A stretch of 64,000 bases of DNA from Phalacrocorax aristotelis (taxonomy: Eukaryota > Chordata > Aves > Suliformes > Phalacrocoracidae): NCBI RefSeq assembly GCF_949628215.1, contig NC_134310.1, positions 11,297,401-11,361,400 on the forward strand. The letters run 5' to 3'. The notes below the pieces were generated by a model. The model saw only the letters and a list, made by a program, of their open reading frames with translations, ran no database searches and had not been told where the DNA came from. The position numbers and the translations under genes were made by a program. Each line of letters starts with the position of its first letter. The first letter of the stretch is position 1. This document shows, in pieces, positions 24,898 to 36,226 of the stretch.

Positions 24898-25080
24898 AGA
24901 GGGGAGGGATCATGTCTTTCCAGCCGATAGCAATGCTATATATACATTTCTGCCAAGCTGCTTTCCAGCTGGGTGGCCCCAAGCATATATTGGTGCATGG
25001 GGTTGTTCTTCCCCAGGTGCAGGACTTTGCCCTTCCCCTTGTTGAACTTCATGAGGCTCTTCATGAACTTCATGAAGATA
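24898..25080 (-). mobile_element. CR1 LINE fragment, antisense (copy A)
   Basis: The minus strand reads the CR1 thumb region (KFNKGKGKVLHLGKNNPMHQ-like). It is joined tail-to-tail with the sense CR1 on its left. Confidence 0.78.
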
Positions 25081-25484
25081 GTGTGTAAAAGTCTCCCAAG
25101 AACCAATAAGCTCCTGAAACTAGCAGTCCTGTTGAACCCACAAGACCTGATAAACGCAGAACACCAAGGGTCTGCTTAAGGCCAAGGCCATGAGCAAACA
25201 CTGGCACTAATAATGGGTTGCACAACTCAGACCACATCCAAGAAAGTGGCGGCTGCTATATGTAGATGAAAACTATAGGATTATATATGCCCCTGAATAG
25301 ACAAGGGACTACTGAAGGACTTTATGAACACCTACCTGAAAGCTACTAGCATGTCAGTATGACCCTCTACTTCTTAGTAGACAGATGGGGTTGGCTTCCC
25401 TACTGTTGCTCCAGTCCAACAATTACAAGCACATGTGCACAAGTGAATTATGTTAATTATTCACACAGTACAATCACTTATCTA
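25081..25484. other. Unassigned sequence (copy A)
   Basis: No clear repeat or coding feature; it separates the CR1 fragments from the retroviral remnant. Confidence 0.35.
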
Positions 25485-27020
25485 GTGGATGGAGTTAGTT
25501 TTCTTCATAGCAGCTCTTAAGGTGCTATGCTTTGGATTTGTGACCAAAACAGTGTTGATAACACGCCCGTGCTTTAGTTATTGCTGAACAGTACTAGCTG
25601 TTCATCATCGAGGCTGCCTGTCTCTCACACTGCCCCATTGGCAGGTAGGCTGGAGGTACACAAGAAATTGGGAGGGGATTCAATAAAAGCTGTGGGAAAT
25701 AAGGAGGAAGGAGGGAATGTTTGGACCATTATGCATGAGGGAGCCCTGCTTTCCTGGAAATGGCTAAACAGCTGCCTGCTGATGGGAAGTAGCAAATGAA
25801 TTCCTTGTTTTGCTCTGCTTGCATACACAGCTTTGCTTTACCCATTAAACTGTCTTTATCTCAACCCAAAATTTTTATGAGAATTAGTTGCCCAAATGCA
25901 CCCCTGCTATTCACAACTGCCCATGCAGTAAAATGCAGGGGAATCTACCTGGAATCAATGGGTAGAGATAACACAGTGTGTTATGAAGTATTAGGGACTA
26001 GTTCAGGAGAAAAGGGAAAAATTTCTTATCTAGATCAAGAGAAACCAGGGACTTAAAGTAATGGTGAAGATGGACAATAGAGAGGAGGTTGCAGAGAAAT
26101 AAGGATAAGAGAAATAGGTGCAGGAAACGGTGACAATAAGGTTAGTAAATCAGAAGAAATGGACCAAATCTGTGTAAGGCTGTGGAAAGTGTTAAAGGAT
26201 TCAGGAGAATATATGGCAAAATGGATTAGGAAGAAAACATGGGATAAGCTAAAAAGAGTGATACAAAGGCTGAAAAGAAGAGCAGTAGAAGCAGTATACC
26301 TCAGTACTCAAGCTCCACTGCCCTACCCTCATTGATGAAAACCAACAATAGGGAAGTCTGCTTTGGGCCCAGGACTACCCATACAAATGGATGCTTGTGT
26401 GCCAAATACATTGGGAACCTGGGGGGGGATGGACACGACCCCCAGTATTTTGTATGAAGTAGAGAAAAAAAAATGGTGTTTTCCTAGACACAGGAGCATG
26501 AATCAGTTTGTCTAAAACTTTTCTTAAATAATCTATTCAACAAGAAAATATGAAGGCAGCCTCTTTCAACAGGAAGGAAGGAAAAGGCCCTAAATATTAT
26601 ATTATGAATCTAATAATAGGGCAGTGAGCTGCTGATATCAAGTATGAGGTTGTAAATAATAGCAAAGAACCTCTTATTTTAGGAATTGACTGGATAATGG
26701 AACATGGAATCTTAATTTTTATAGTGATATTTTGTAGAAATATAAAGGAATATAGGAAGCAGGGAAAGGCTGGTATAAAGATTCAAGAGAACAAGTACAA
26801 ACTTTAAGTGAAATAAATAAAGAATTCTGGCAGCAACAGGTCCCAGGAGTATGGCAGAAAAAATCCTACAGTGTGGAAAAAAGAAATGACCAAGTTGAAA
26901 CAGCGGGACCCTCAGTTCATCCCATTATACAATATCCATATCTTAAAAAGCTAGGGCAGCTCTGGGAGAAATCATTAAGGAGTATTTAGAACAAGGTGTT
27001 TTGTGGGAAATTATAAACCC
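25485..27020 (+). mobile_element. Decayed retroviral remnant: partial LTR + gag/pro/pol pieces (copy A)
   Basis: 25485-25880 is a partial LTR of the family at 29784-30364 (gtgttgataacac..., attaaactgtctttatctc). Retroviral internal sequence in many frames follows: a protease box FLDTGA followed by an in-frame TGA (26481-26501), LILGIDWIMEHG near 26667, and an RT-start-like QYPYLKKLGQLWEK near 26935, in gammaretrovirus-like (class I) style. No intact ORF. It ends around 27020. Confidence 0.7.
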
Positions 27021-27557
27021 ACATATGTCAGGGAGCAGTGAGGGCCATCTCCACCCTAAGGGATGAGGAGCCAAATGCGATAACAAGGCCAACAGGGCAG
27101 GGGCCTTGCTGGCCAGAGCCCTAACAGTACCTGAGCAAGGTGAGCAGGGTAGACCCAGGGATGGTAAACAGGTTCAACTAAGAGTCCAGATCATCAGGCA
27201 AGTTCATGGTGATGAGGCAAGTCCAAGATAAAGCCAGGAAGATAATCTGCAGATTAGTGTCAGGATCAGGTCTGATGAGAGTAACCAGGGTCAGACAGAG
27301 ATCGCCAAGTAGGTCCACAGTGACGAGGTAAGGCCATGGTCAGACTAGAAAATCAGTCTGCAGGTCAGGGTCCAGATCAGTGGGGTCTATGGCCAAGCAC
27401 AACTGTGACTGAGCTGGAGTCTAGTACTACTATGACATAGCTCAAGCAGGGACTGAAGGCCCAGGTCTGAGCTGAACTGGGGCTCCTGGGCAGAGGGTGT
27501 GGAGGCCCCAAGTAAGGCTGGGCAGGGCCATTAAGACCTATTAGTGCCCTCAGGGGC
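27021..27557 (-). repeat. ~115-bp-period degenerate repeat (copy A)
   Basis: Contains two degenerate units marked by gatgaggcaagtcc (27211) and gacgaggtaaggcc (27322), about 111 bp apart. The reverse complement matches the units at 50797 and 50914. Identity unknown. Confidence 0.55.
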
Positions 27558-28060
27558 TGTGCTGGTTTTGGCTGCGAAAGGGTTAATTCTGTTCACTGTA
27601 GTGCCTGTAATAGTCAGGGACCTTCCCAGCTTCCCATGCTCTCCCACATGGGCAAGAGGCCGGGAGGGGCGGGGCCACAGCCAAGACAGCTGACCCCGAC
27701 TGGCCAATGGGATGTTCATTCCATACCATGTGACGCCATGACCAGTATATTAACGGTGGCAGTTGGTGCGCAGGGGTTGTTGGGGCTCGGGGACTGGCGG
27801 TGTCGGGTCAGCCGGTGGTGAGCGGCTGCATCACGTGCGGTTTGTTTTGGTGGTTCATTCCCCTTTCCCCCCACCCCGGGTTTCGCGCCTCTCATTGTTT
27901 TCCTTTCCATTGCATTTTTGTTGTTTTTGTTTTATTTTAATTATTAAACTGTTCTTATCTCAACCTGTGAGCTTTACCCTTACGATTCTCTCCACCGTCC
28001 CACCGGTGGGGGAGTGAGCGAGTGGCTGTGTGGGGCTGAGTTGCCAGCTAAACCACAACA
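27558..28060 (+). mobile_element. Solo LTR, TGTGCTGG family (copy A)
   Basis: A 503-bp LTR related to the provirus LTR, TGTGCTGG...ACAACA. Flanks GGGGC and TGGGC are a 4/5 match to a target duplication. It has the same CCAAT, TATA-like and ATTAAA layout. Older than the provirus LTRs judging by divergence. Confidence 0.88.
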
Positions 28061-28127
28061 TGGGCCTAACAATAAAATTCTCCATTATGGCCTGTTAAAA
28101 AGGCTGATAAAAATCCTGGAGAATGAT

Positions 28128-29486
28128 GGTAGGCTACTGTCAGATGAAGTGTAAGAAGGAAATGCATAGGCAGTGGAACGAGGGACACATATCCTGGGAA
28201 GAATGTAGGGATGCTGCTCAGATACATAGGGATTGGATGAGGAATGCGAAGGTACAGCTGGAGCTGAATTTGGGTAGGGATGCAAAGAATGAGAAGGGCT
28301 TTTACAGATAAGTTGGCCAGAAAAGGAAGATAAAAGAAAATGTATCCCCACCAGTAAATATGACAGGAGAACTGGTGACAACCAACATGTTGAAGGCTGA
28401 GGTACTCAACATTTTTTTTGCCTCGGTTTTCAATGGTAACCTCTCTTCCCACATGTCTCAAGTCCCTGAATCTAAAAGTAGGGACTGGGGAAAAGAAGTC
28501 CCTCCCATCATCGAAGATCAGATTCGAGACCACCTGAGGTATCTGAACATACACTGGTCCATGGGACCCAACAAGATGCATGCCAGGGTCCTGAGGGAAT
28601 TGGCTGATGTAGTTGCCAAGCCACTCAATGATATCTGAAAACTCATGTCAGTCAGGCAAAGTTCCCAGTGACTGGAAAAAGGGCCTGACTAAACTAGTGG
28701 CCCTCTATGATGGAGTGACTATCAGTTGGCAAGGCAAGAGCTATGGACATCATCTACCTGGACTTCTGTAATGCCTTTGATACCATCCCCCACAACATTC
28801 TTGCCTCTAAATTGGAGAGATATGGGTTTGATGGATGGACTGTTAGTTGGATAAGGAACTGGCTGGATGGCCGCATCCAAAGAGTTACAGTTGACAGCTC
28901 AATGTCCAAGTGGAAAGCAGTGACAAGCGGTGTCACATTTTTGTTGTGGTGCCATGAGACCCCACCTGGAGTACTGCATCCAGCTCTGGGGTCCCCAGTA
29001 CAAGGAAGACATGGACCTGTTAAAGTGGGTCCAGAGGAGGGCCACAAAAATGGTCAGAGGGCTGGAACACCTCTCTTAATAAGAAAGGCTGAGAGAGTTG
29101 GGGTTGTTCAGCCTGGAAAAGAGATGGCTCCAGGGAGACCTTATTGCAGCCTTTCAATACTTCAAGGGGGCTTCTGAGAAAGATGGAGAAGGACTTTTTA
29201 CCAGGGCCTGTAGTGACAGGACAAGGGGCGACTGTTCTAAACTGAAAGAGGGTAGGTTTTGACTGGACATAAGGAAGAAATTATTTATGATGAGGGTGGT
29301 GAGACACTGGAACAGGTTGCCCAGAGCAGCTGTGGATACCCCATCATTGGAAGTGTTCAGTCAGGCTGGATGGGGCTTTGAGCAACCTGATCTAGTGAAA
29401 GATGTCCCTGCCCATGGCAGGGGAGTTGGACTAGATTATCTTTAAAGTTCCCTTCCAACATTCCATTTTATGATTCTATGATTCTA
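28128..29486 (+). mobile_element. CR1 LINE, internally deleted
   Basis: Sense CR1 from the post-endonuclease linker (KKEMHRQWNEGHISWEECRD) through fingers and motif A ([15 protein letters not shown]), then a jump to the C-terminus ([17 protein letters not shown] in a shifted frame) and a complete 3' tail (attttatgattctatgattc). 28128-28289 is inside copy A and duplicated at 48834-48995. Confidence 0.87.
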
Positions 29487-29783
29487 TATTGGGGCCAATA
29501 CTGTTTAACATCATCCTTAATGACTTGAGCAATGGGGCAGAGTGCACCCTCAGCAAGTTTGCAGATGATACAAAACCAGGTGGAGTGGTAGATACACTTG
29601 ATGGTTTTGCTGTTGCTTTAGAAGGACTTTGACAAACTACAGAAATGGGCTGACAGGAACCTCATAAAGTTAAGCAAAGGAAAATGCCAAATCCTGCACC
29701 TGGGGAGGAATAACCCCAGGCACCAGTACAGGCTGGGGGCTGACTGACTAGAAAGCAGCTTTGCAGAAAACGACCTGGGAGGC
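29487..29783 (+). mobile_element. CR1 LINE RT fragment, left of LTR
   Basis: Starts at attggggccaatactgtttaac, runs through a FADDTK-like palm and stops at cgacctgggaggc where an LTR is inserted; it resumes at 30365. Confidence 0.85.
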
Positions 29784-30364
29784 TGTCCTGGTTTTAGCTG
29801 GGATAGAGTTAAATTACTTCGTAGTAGCTAGTATGGGGCTATGTTTTGGATTTGTGCTCGAAACAGTGTTGATAATGTGGAGGTGTTTTAGTTGTTGCTA
29901 AGTAGTGCTTACACTAGTCAAGGACTTTTCCGTCTTCCCATGCTCTGCCAGGTGCACAAGAAGCTGGGAGGGGACACAGCTGGGACAGCTGAACCCCAAC
30001 TGACCAAAGGGCTATTCCATACCATATGATATCATGCTCGGTATATAAAGCTGGGGGAAGAAGGAAGGTGGGGACGTTTGGAGTGATGGCGTTTGTCTTC
30101 CCAAGTAACCTTTACATGTGATGGAGCCCTGCTTTCCTGGGGATGTCTGAACACCTGCCTGCCGATGGGAAGTGGTGAATGAATTCCTTGGTTTGTTTTG
30201 CTTCCGTGCGCAGCTTTTGCTTTCCCTATTAAACTGTCTTTATCTCAACCCAGGAGTCTCCTCAGTTTTACCCTTCCAATTCTCTCACCCATCCCACTGG
30301 ATTGGGGGGGGGTGAGCGAGCGGCTGCGTGGTGCTTGGTTGCTGACTGGGGCTAAACCACAACA
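29784..30364 (+). mobile_element. Solo LTR, TGTCCTGG family
   Basis: A 581-bp TGTCCTGG...ACAACA element interrupting CR1. It carries a TATA-like tatataaagc (about 30041), attaaactgtctttatctcaa and a GTGAGCGAGCGGCTGCGTGG end. No convincing target duplication (GAGGC versus CAGTC). The remnant at 25485-25880 and the fragment at 48993-49132 belong to this family. Confidence 0.85.
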
Positions 30365-30990
30365 CAGTCCTGTTGGACATCAAGTTGAACATGAGCCAGC
30401 AATGCACCCTTGCAGCAAACAAGGCAAACAGTATCCTGAGCTGAATTAGGAAAAGTGTTGCCAGCAGGTTGAGGGAGGTTGTTATTGACTTCTGCTCAGC
30501 ACTGGTGAGAGACCACATCTGGAGTCCTGTGTCCCCAGCACAAGAAGGACATGGACATACTGGAGGGAGTCCAGTAAAGGGTTCATTAAGGTATTGGGAG
30601 TGTCTGGCATTTGAGAAGAGGCTGCGAGAGCTGGAATTGTTTCACCTGGAGAATAGAAGGCTTACATCTTATCAATGTGTAAAAATAGCTGATGGGGGGC
30701 AGTAAATAAGATGGAGCCAGACTCTTTTGACTGGTATCCAGAGAAGGGATCAATTGGCAGAAATTGAAATACAATAAATTAAATTTAAATGTAAAAAACC
30801 CCATCTTTAATGTAAGGGTGACTCTGCACTGGATCAGGTTGCCTAGAGAGGTTGTGGAGTCTCCATCTGTGAAGATATTCAAAACTCGACTGGACATGGT
30901 CCTTGGCAACCTTGTCTAGCTGACCCTGTTTTGAGCAGGGGAGTTGGACTAGACTACCTCTGGAGTTCTTCTCCAACCTCAACTATTCCT
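30365..30990 (+). mobile_element. CR1 LINE, 3' part right of LTR
   Basis: Resumes with gtcctgttggacatcaagttg, encodes LNMSQQC-type thumb sequence in broken frames and ends in the CR1 3' UTR (tccaacctcaactattcc). Confidence 0.83.
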
Positions 30991-31015
30991 TCATTGCATG
31001 GATTTGCCAAGAACA

Positions 31016-31773
31016 GGGCAGGCAAATATGGGTGACACTGTTGTGGGCGTTTGCTACAGGCCACCTGATCAGGAAGAGGAAGTCGATGAGGCCTTCTACA
31101 GACAACTGGAAGTAGCCTCACAATCGCAGGCCCTGGTCCTCATGGGGGACTTCAACCGCCCTGATATTTGCTGGAAAAGCAACAGGGCGAGGCATGCACA
31201 CTCCAGAAGGTTCCTGCAGACCATCAAGGATAACTTTTTGACACAGGTGGTGGAGGAGCCAACGAGGCGAGATGTGCTGCTGGACCTTATACTAACAAAG
31301 ACAGTCTGGCTGAGGATGTGAGAGTTGAGGGTAGCCTTGGCTGCAGTGACCATGAGATGGTGGAGTTCAGGATCCTGCATGGTAGAAGCAGGGCAAAAAG
31401 TAGGATTACAACCTTGGACTTCAAGAGGGCCAACTTTGGCCTCTTCAAAGACCTGCTTGGAGGAATCCCATGGGCTAGGGCCCTAGAAGGTAGGGAGGTC
31501 CAAGAGAATTGGTCAGTATTGAAAGACCAGTTCCTCCGAGCACAAGATCAGTGCACCCCTATGAGGAAAAAGTCAAGCAAAGGAGCCAGGAGACCTGCGT
31601 GGATGACCAAAGAGCTTCTCAAGAAACTCAAATGTCTCCTTCCCTGGAAATATTCAAAACCCTCGTGGACATGGTCCTGTGCCCCAGCTCTAGGTGAACC
31701 TGCTCAAGCAGTGGGGCTGGACCAGATGATCTCCAGAGTTCTCTGCCAACCCCTACCATTCTGTGATTCTATG
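31016..31773 (+). mobile_element. CR1 endonuclease fragment (right arm)
   Basis: Inverted copy of 2634-3391: VCYRPPDQEEEVDEAF, MGDFNRPDICWKS, then the linker joined directly to a CR1 3' tail. Truncated at 31016 by the duplication breakpoint rather than by normal CR1 truncation. Confidence 0.9.
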
Positions 31774-32349
31774 AATGCCTCCAAGAAGGGTTTCTGATCA
31801 GTCCTGATTAGGAGCCTTGAGCCATAGGAGGGTCCTTGTTGGACTCAGGGAGCAATAACCTGTGATTCATGGACTACCAAAGGAGAGGGATAGAAGTGAT
31901 TTTGTAGCCCGGGAAACATGGCATTGCTGATGCTAACAAGGCCACAAATTCAATATAGGCCTCACGTGTCATATTTGGCTTGTTTGGAGCTTTATTTTTG
32001 TCTGTTTAACTGGAGTCGCCAGTCATTCTTACAATAAAGTTTTGTATGGCTGGCTAGCTAATCTGTGACCTAACCCATCTTTTTCTTGCTTAGCTTGGTC
32101 TGACTATTCAATGTAATAACAGCATTTTAAGACACTTGAATTAAGACTCCTTTTAGAGTTCTAACAGATTTAAGTGTTACAACTCAGGATTTGGGGCCGC
32201 CCTGGCTGGGGGATCACAGTTCATCTTTGGAAAAATGCTCTAAAGTTATAATAACCTTACAACCTTGGTAGTTTTACTTGTTTACAGGATAATACTCAAA
32301 GAAACAATTTGAATAGAAGCAGCCAGACCTAGTGACATAATTGTTGATT
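31774..32349. other. Unassigned sequence (right arm)
   Basis: Mirror of 2058-2633; nothing recognised. Confidence 0.4.
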
Positions 32350-32459
32350 TCAGTATCACAGAATCATAGAATCGTTAAGGTTGGAAAAGAGCTCTAAGAT
32401 CAAGTCCAACGATCAGCCCAACACCACCATACCTCCTAAACCATGTCCCGAAGTGCCAT
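32350..32459 (-). mobile_element. CR1 3' tail fragment (right arm)
   Basis: Mirror of 1948-2057. Confidence 0.85.
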
Positions 32460-33554
32460 GTTTACACAATGTGTGAAGTAATTTCTTTTAAGCAAATGTG
32501 TAAATATAGAAGGAATTTGGGAGAGGTATCAAAGAAGAAAGGAAAGAGGGGGAAATGCAATACTAACAGTACTTAAAGGTTGAGAGAATTGTGGGTTACA
32601 CACGTATATATCAAGGTGTGAAAGAGGATAATATATAATGGATAGTGAAATAGTATGGCTGAACCAGAATAGAAGTAACACCGAAGTGAGATACTTATCT
32701 ATGCCAGGCATTGGAGGTTACTTATATCTAATAATCAGAACTTAATCACTAAACCCAGCATTTCTGTAAGAGCAAAAAAAAAGAAAGAGAATGGTAGAAG
32801 TCTATACATGAACACGATGACTGGTTATGTGAACAACTCCATGTAATTTCTCCTCTGCTATTTCTCCTTTTCCCCTCCCCCAACTGTTTATTTGCCTGTG
32901 TTCCAAGGATACAAAGTCCAGCTCTGATGCTACACAGCTGCATAACCTTGGGACACATATCTGAGACAATCACTAAGTTATAAAAGAACCTGCAAGAAGA
33001 TAAGAAGGGCAAAAGCAGGGCGAGGCTAGCTGAGAACTTTGGGTCAGATCAAGCCACTAATATCAACAGTGAAAGCTAGATGAAACTGGTTTGATCATTT
33101 TTCAGTAGTGACCAGGAATGTCACTATTCATGTACTGGGGCTACATTGGGTGACAATTATATTAGGATACCTAACAAGATATTGTAAAATGTACATGTTT
33201 AATAGAATTGGGAAAGATCTACTGTAAATGCAATCTTCCTCATAATGAAAGAGAACATATTGGCTAACTAAACAATTATATGAGGAATGAGAAACATTTC
33301 ATCATTGTCACATGCTATGGGGAAATATTAGGTAAAAAGTTTTAATGGATAAGGTTTAAGGAAATATTAGTATATCCCTTGAGACACCCTGTTGTATGGT
33401 TAATTGCATTTGAATGGATAGTTTTATTAATTGTGATAATCATAAAATAGTATAGAATCAAAATGCTTATGCTTATAATGATTATACAGCTAATGAAACA
33501 TTCTGTGATTATGTAAACTGAATGAAAATTGACAATACCATAAGTTTAATTTAG
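32460..33554. other. AT-rich single-copy sequence (right arm)
   Basis: Mirror of 853-1947; nothing recognised. Confidence 0.45.
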
Positions 33555-34727
33555 GTATCAACAGGGAGAGAGCGGGCGGTGGACATTGTCTACCTGGACT
33601 TCTCCAAGGCCTTTGATACGGTCCCCCACAGTCTCCTCCTGGAGAAATTAATGCGTTATGGCCTAGACAAGTGGTCTGTGCAGCGGTTGGGGAATTGGCT
33701 GAGAGGCCGCACCCAAAGGGTGGTGGTAAATAGTTCCTTTTCCAAGTGGCTACCTGTCACAAGTGGAGTCCCCCAGGGATCGATATTGGGCCCAATGTTA
33801 TTCAACATCTTTATAAGTGATCTGGATAACGGGATCAAGTGTAGCCTGATGAAGTTTGCAGATGACACCAAACTGAGTGGGGAAGTAGACACTCCAGAAG
33901 GGAGAGCTGCTCTGCTGGAAGATCTGGATAGGCTGGAAGAGTGGGCCAACAAGAACCTTATGAAGTTCAACAAGGACAAGTGTAAGGTCATGCACCTGGG
34001 AAAACATAATCCACGAGTGCAGCACAAACTGGGATCCACATGGCTGGAGAGCAGCTCTGTGGGAAGGGACCTGGGGGTCCTGGTGGACAGGAAGCTCAAC
34101 ATGAGCAAACAGTGTGCTGCTACAGCCAAGAAGGCCAACAGGATGCTGGGTTGCCTCAAAAAGGGCATCACCAGCAGAGATAAAGAAGTCATCATCCCAC
34201 TCTACTCAGCGCTTGTCAGGCCACACCTGGAGTACTGTGTACAGTTCTGGTCCCCGCTATACAGAAAGGATGTAGACAGGCTGGAAGGGGTCCAGAGAAG
34301 GGCCACCAAGATGATCAAAGGACTGGGAAGCCTGCCATACGAGGATAGGCTGGGAGAACTGGGTTTGTTCAGCCTTGAGAAAAGGAGGCTTAGAGGGGAT
34401 CTCATTACCATGTACCAGTACTTAAGGGGTAGCTACAAAGAAGATGGAGACTCCCTTTTTACAAGGAGTCACATGGAGTGGACAAGGGGGAATGGACACA
34501 AGTTGCTCTTGGGGAGATTCCAATTGGACACGAGAGGGAAATTTTTCACCCGTGAGAATGGTCAACCATTGGAATAATCTCCCCAGGGAAGTGGTTGACT
34601 CAGCCCCGTTGGACACTTTCAAGAGTTGTCTGGACAGGGTGCTGGGCCATCTTGTCTAGACTGTGCTCTTCCTAGAAAGGTTGGACTAGATGATCCCTGA
34701 GGTCCCTTCCAACCTGTGACTCTATTA
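33555..34727 (+). mobile_element. CR1 LINE, RT C-terminal half, best-preserved in window
   Basis: The open frame 33579-34577 (332 codons) encodes motif A ([16 protein letters not shown]), [17 protein letters not shown], the catalytic FADDTKLSG box, thumb ([18 protein letters not shown]) and C-terminus ([16 protein letters not shown]). A late frameshift precedes the last ~25 residues, and a CR1 3' UTR ends near 34727. It lacks ORF1, endonuclease and RT fingers, so it is a 5'-truncated copy. 33555-34406 belongs to the inverted-repeat arm. Confidence 0.92.
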
Positions 34728-36035
34728 TGGGGGGGTTGGTGTTGTTTTGTTTAAAGAAACTAACATCAGTAACCCAGAGAACCACTCAACTGCTTTCCCC
34801 AGCCTTGTTTATGCCTACTAAATATTGCTACAAATCTCTTGAACTGAAGTGGGGAGCAAAATTAATTAATCCGCCTCCTTTCATGAGTATATTCAGCCTC
34901 TCTCTTCCAAAGTACAGAATATGAATATATTGACTACTTGTCTATTCTGCATTGTAACCAGTTTCACAGTCTACACAGAGTAATATTAGTTGTATCTGAC
35001 TGACATGGCTGAGGAAAACATTCTTCTCAGTGGCTTCAGCCTACTCTATATATTTTAAATTACTATCAAATTGACATCTGCCATCAACTTCCCCTTTTCT
35101 GTAGTAGCACGTTTTAAATTAAGAAAAATATATATTTTTTAAAATAGTTTGTTAGACATATAAAAATACATATTTTAACCATTTTGAAGTTATTGCCATA
35201 TAGGTCTGCATGATATATGCTTTATGAACTTTGTTCTTTAGTCAGCTCATGATTTACATGGAACATGAAAATTTTGATGAAAAGCAGTTGTGTCATACCT
35301 TAAATCTCCATCTAGTAACAACTACAAACTTGAGTGTGTGGTCCTTGCCAAGAATCTCTTCATTGCATAATATATCCAGCTGATGTAAAAAGAAGAAATA
35401 ATTAATTCACTGAGACAAACAACATGGCTTTGAAACAATACACTTCAGAAAAGGCCCAATAAAAAGATCAAAGAAACAACTCAATTCTCATGTAAAGACA
35501 GCTTTGTCCTTTGACATGCTATGAAAATTGTTTACACAGTACCCAGCAAAAAACGTTCTACTTTGAAAATACACTTTAAAAAGGCTATCCTCTGCTTATA
35601 CATCAGTGTTTAGGGCTTTTTTTTGCAGACACTTTATAGCTGTTTTTACTTTTCCATGTCAGCTTTGAAAGACCTTGATATTGGAAACAGCAAGGGTATG
35701 GACTCATAAGCAAATGTGAGATCATGTGACCAGCCATCAGCTGAATTGCAACAGATGATCATGCACATGATCTTAGCCTATTAGACTGCAAGGTGACATG
35801 TACTGAAAGGGTAAGTCACCATGAAAGTGACATATGCTAACGGTACTTTACCACAACCTGAGAAAGCAAAGAATGTGCATGCAGTCCAATAACATGGCTT
35901 AGCTGAAAGACAATAACTCAAACCAGGATTTGCCTATAGCATTCGGCCAAGTGTTCATATCCTTAGGGCCTTCCTCCTTAAAACACATTTTTTCACTGGA
36001 CATACCAATACACTGTTTCCACAAAAATGCCATGT
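34728..36035. other. Native PCGF3 intron island around exon 35299-35379
   Basis: AT-rich non-repetitive sequence on both sides of the exon. It is the only undisturbed host sequence between the derived inverted arm and duplication copy B. Confidence 0.6.
35299..35379 (-). CDS. PCGF3: PCGF3 exon: RAWUL domain, second half
   Basis: An 81-bp (27-codon) in-frame exon with acceptor catcag|CTGGATAT and donor TTTAAG|GTATGA. It encodes LDILCNEEILGKDHTLKFVV and ends VTRWRFK. It lies on an island of non-repetitive sequence (about 34.73-36.03 kb) squeezed between the derived inverted-repeat arm and duplication copy B. Because it is phase 0-0, loss of this exon would delete 27 residues of the RAWUL fold without shifting frame. 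Confidence 0.93.
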
Positions 36036-36226
36036 GCCCTTAAAGGGGGAGGGAGGACTCCTGAAACACAAGTACTGTTGAATGCACATTCTTACATTTC
36101 AATAAGAGCCAAATAGGTTGTAAAACCAGAGATTGCTGCAGTGGAATAGTGAGTTTAAACACAAAAGCAAAAGGTGTAATTAGTAAGAAAGCAATCCAGG
36201 TTTCTGAAAGGTGTTATGAATTTTAA

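Larger units (their letters stand above)
15329..28289 (+). repeat. Segmental duplication copy A (direct, partner 36036-48995)
   Basis: A 12.96 kb block repeated in direct orientation 20,706-20,707 bp downstream. It starts at GCCCTTAAAGGGGG and ends in a CR1 at ...GCAAAGAA. I spotted about a dozen differences, including one poly-G indel at about 16811, giving roughly 99.9% identity. It contains a nested CR1, a complete ERVL-like provirus, two solo LTRs, a retroviral remnant and a short-period repeat. CR1 sequence continues naturally past 28289, so this copy's right edge looks original. Confidence 0.95.
31016..34406. repeat. Inverted repeat, right arm (partner 1-3391)
   Basis: Reverse complement of 1-3391. 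At 31015/31016 the homology starts abruptly (GGGCAGGCAAATATGG) after an unrelated CR1 3' tail, while on the left arm the same CR1 is continuous across the breakpoint; this arm therefore looks like the derived copy. The other end cannot be seen because the left arm runs off the window. It lies in the 21-kb PCGF3 intron. The spacer between the arms is 27.6 kb and contains the last PCGF3 exon. Confidence 0.95.

Noticed and set aside
26890..27010. Intact RT start in the retroviral remnant
   Set aside because: Frame is broken within ~40 codons and sequence ends at 27020; only a remnant is supported.
29779..30369. Target-site duplication for the LTR at 29784
   Set aside because: Flanks GAGGC and CAGTC do not match well enough; no duplication claimed.
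33656..34195. 179-codon minus-strand ORF (also 212-751 +)
   Set aside because: Exact antisense shadow of the CR1 RT frame; Ser/Leu-rich composition typical of reverse-complement coding sequence.
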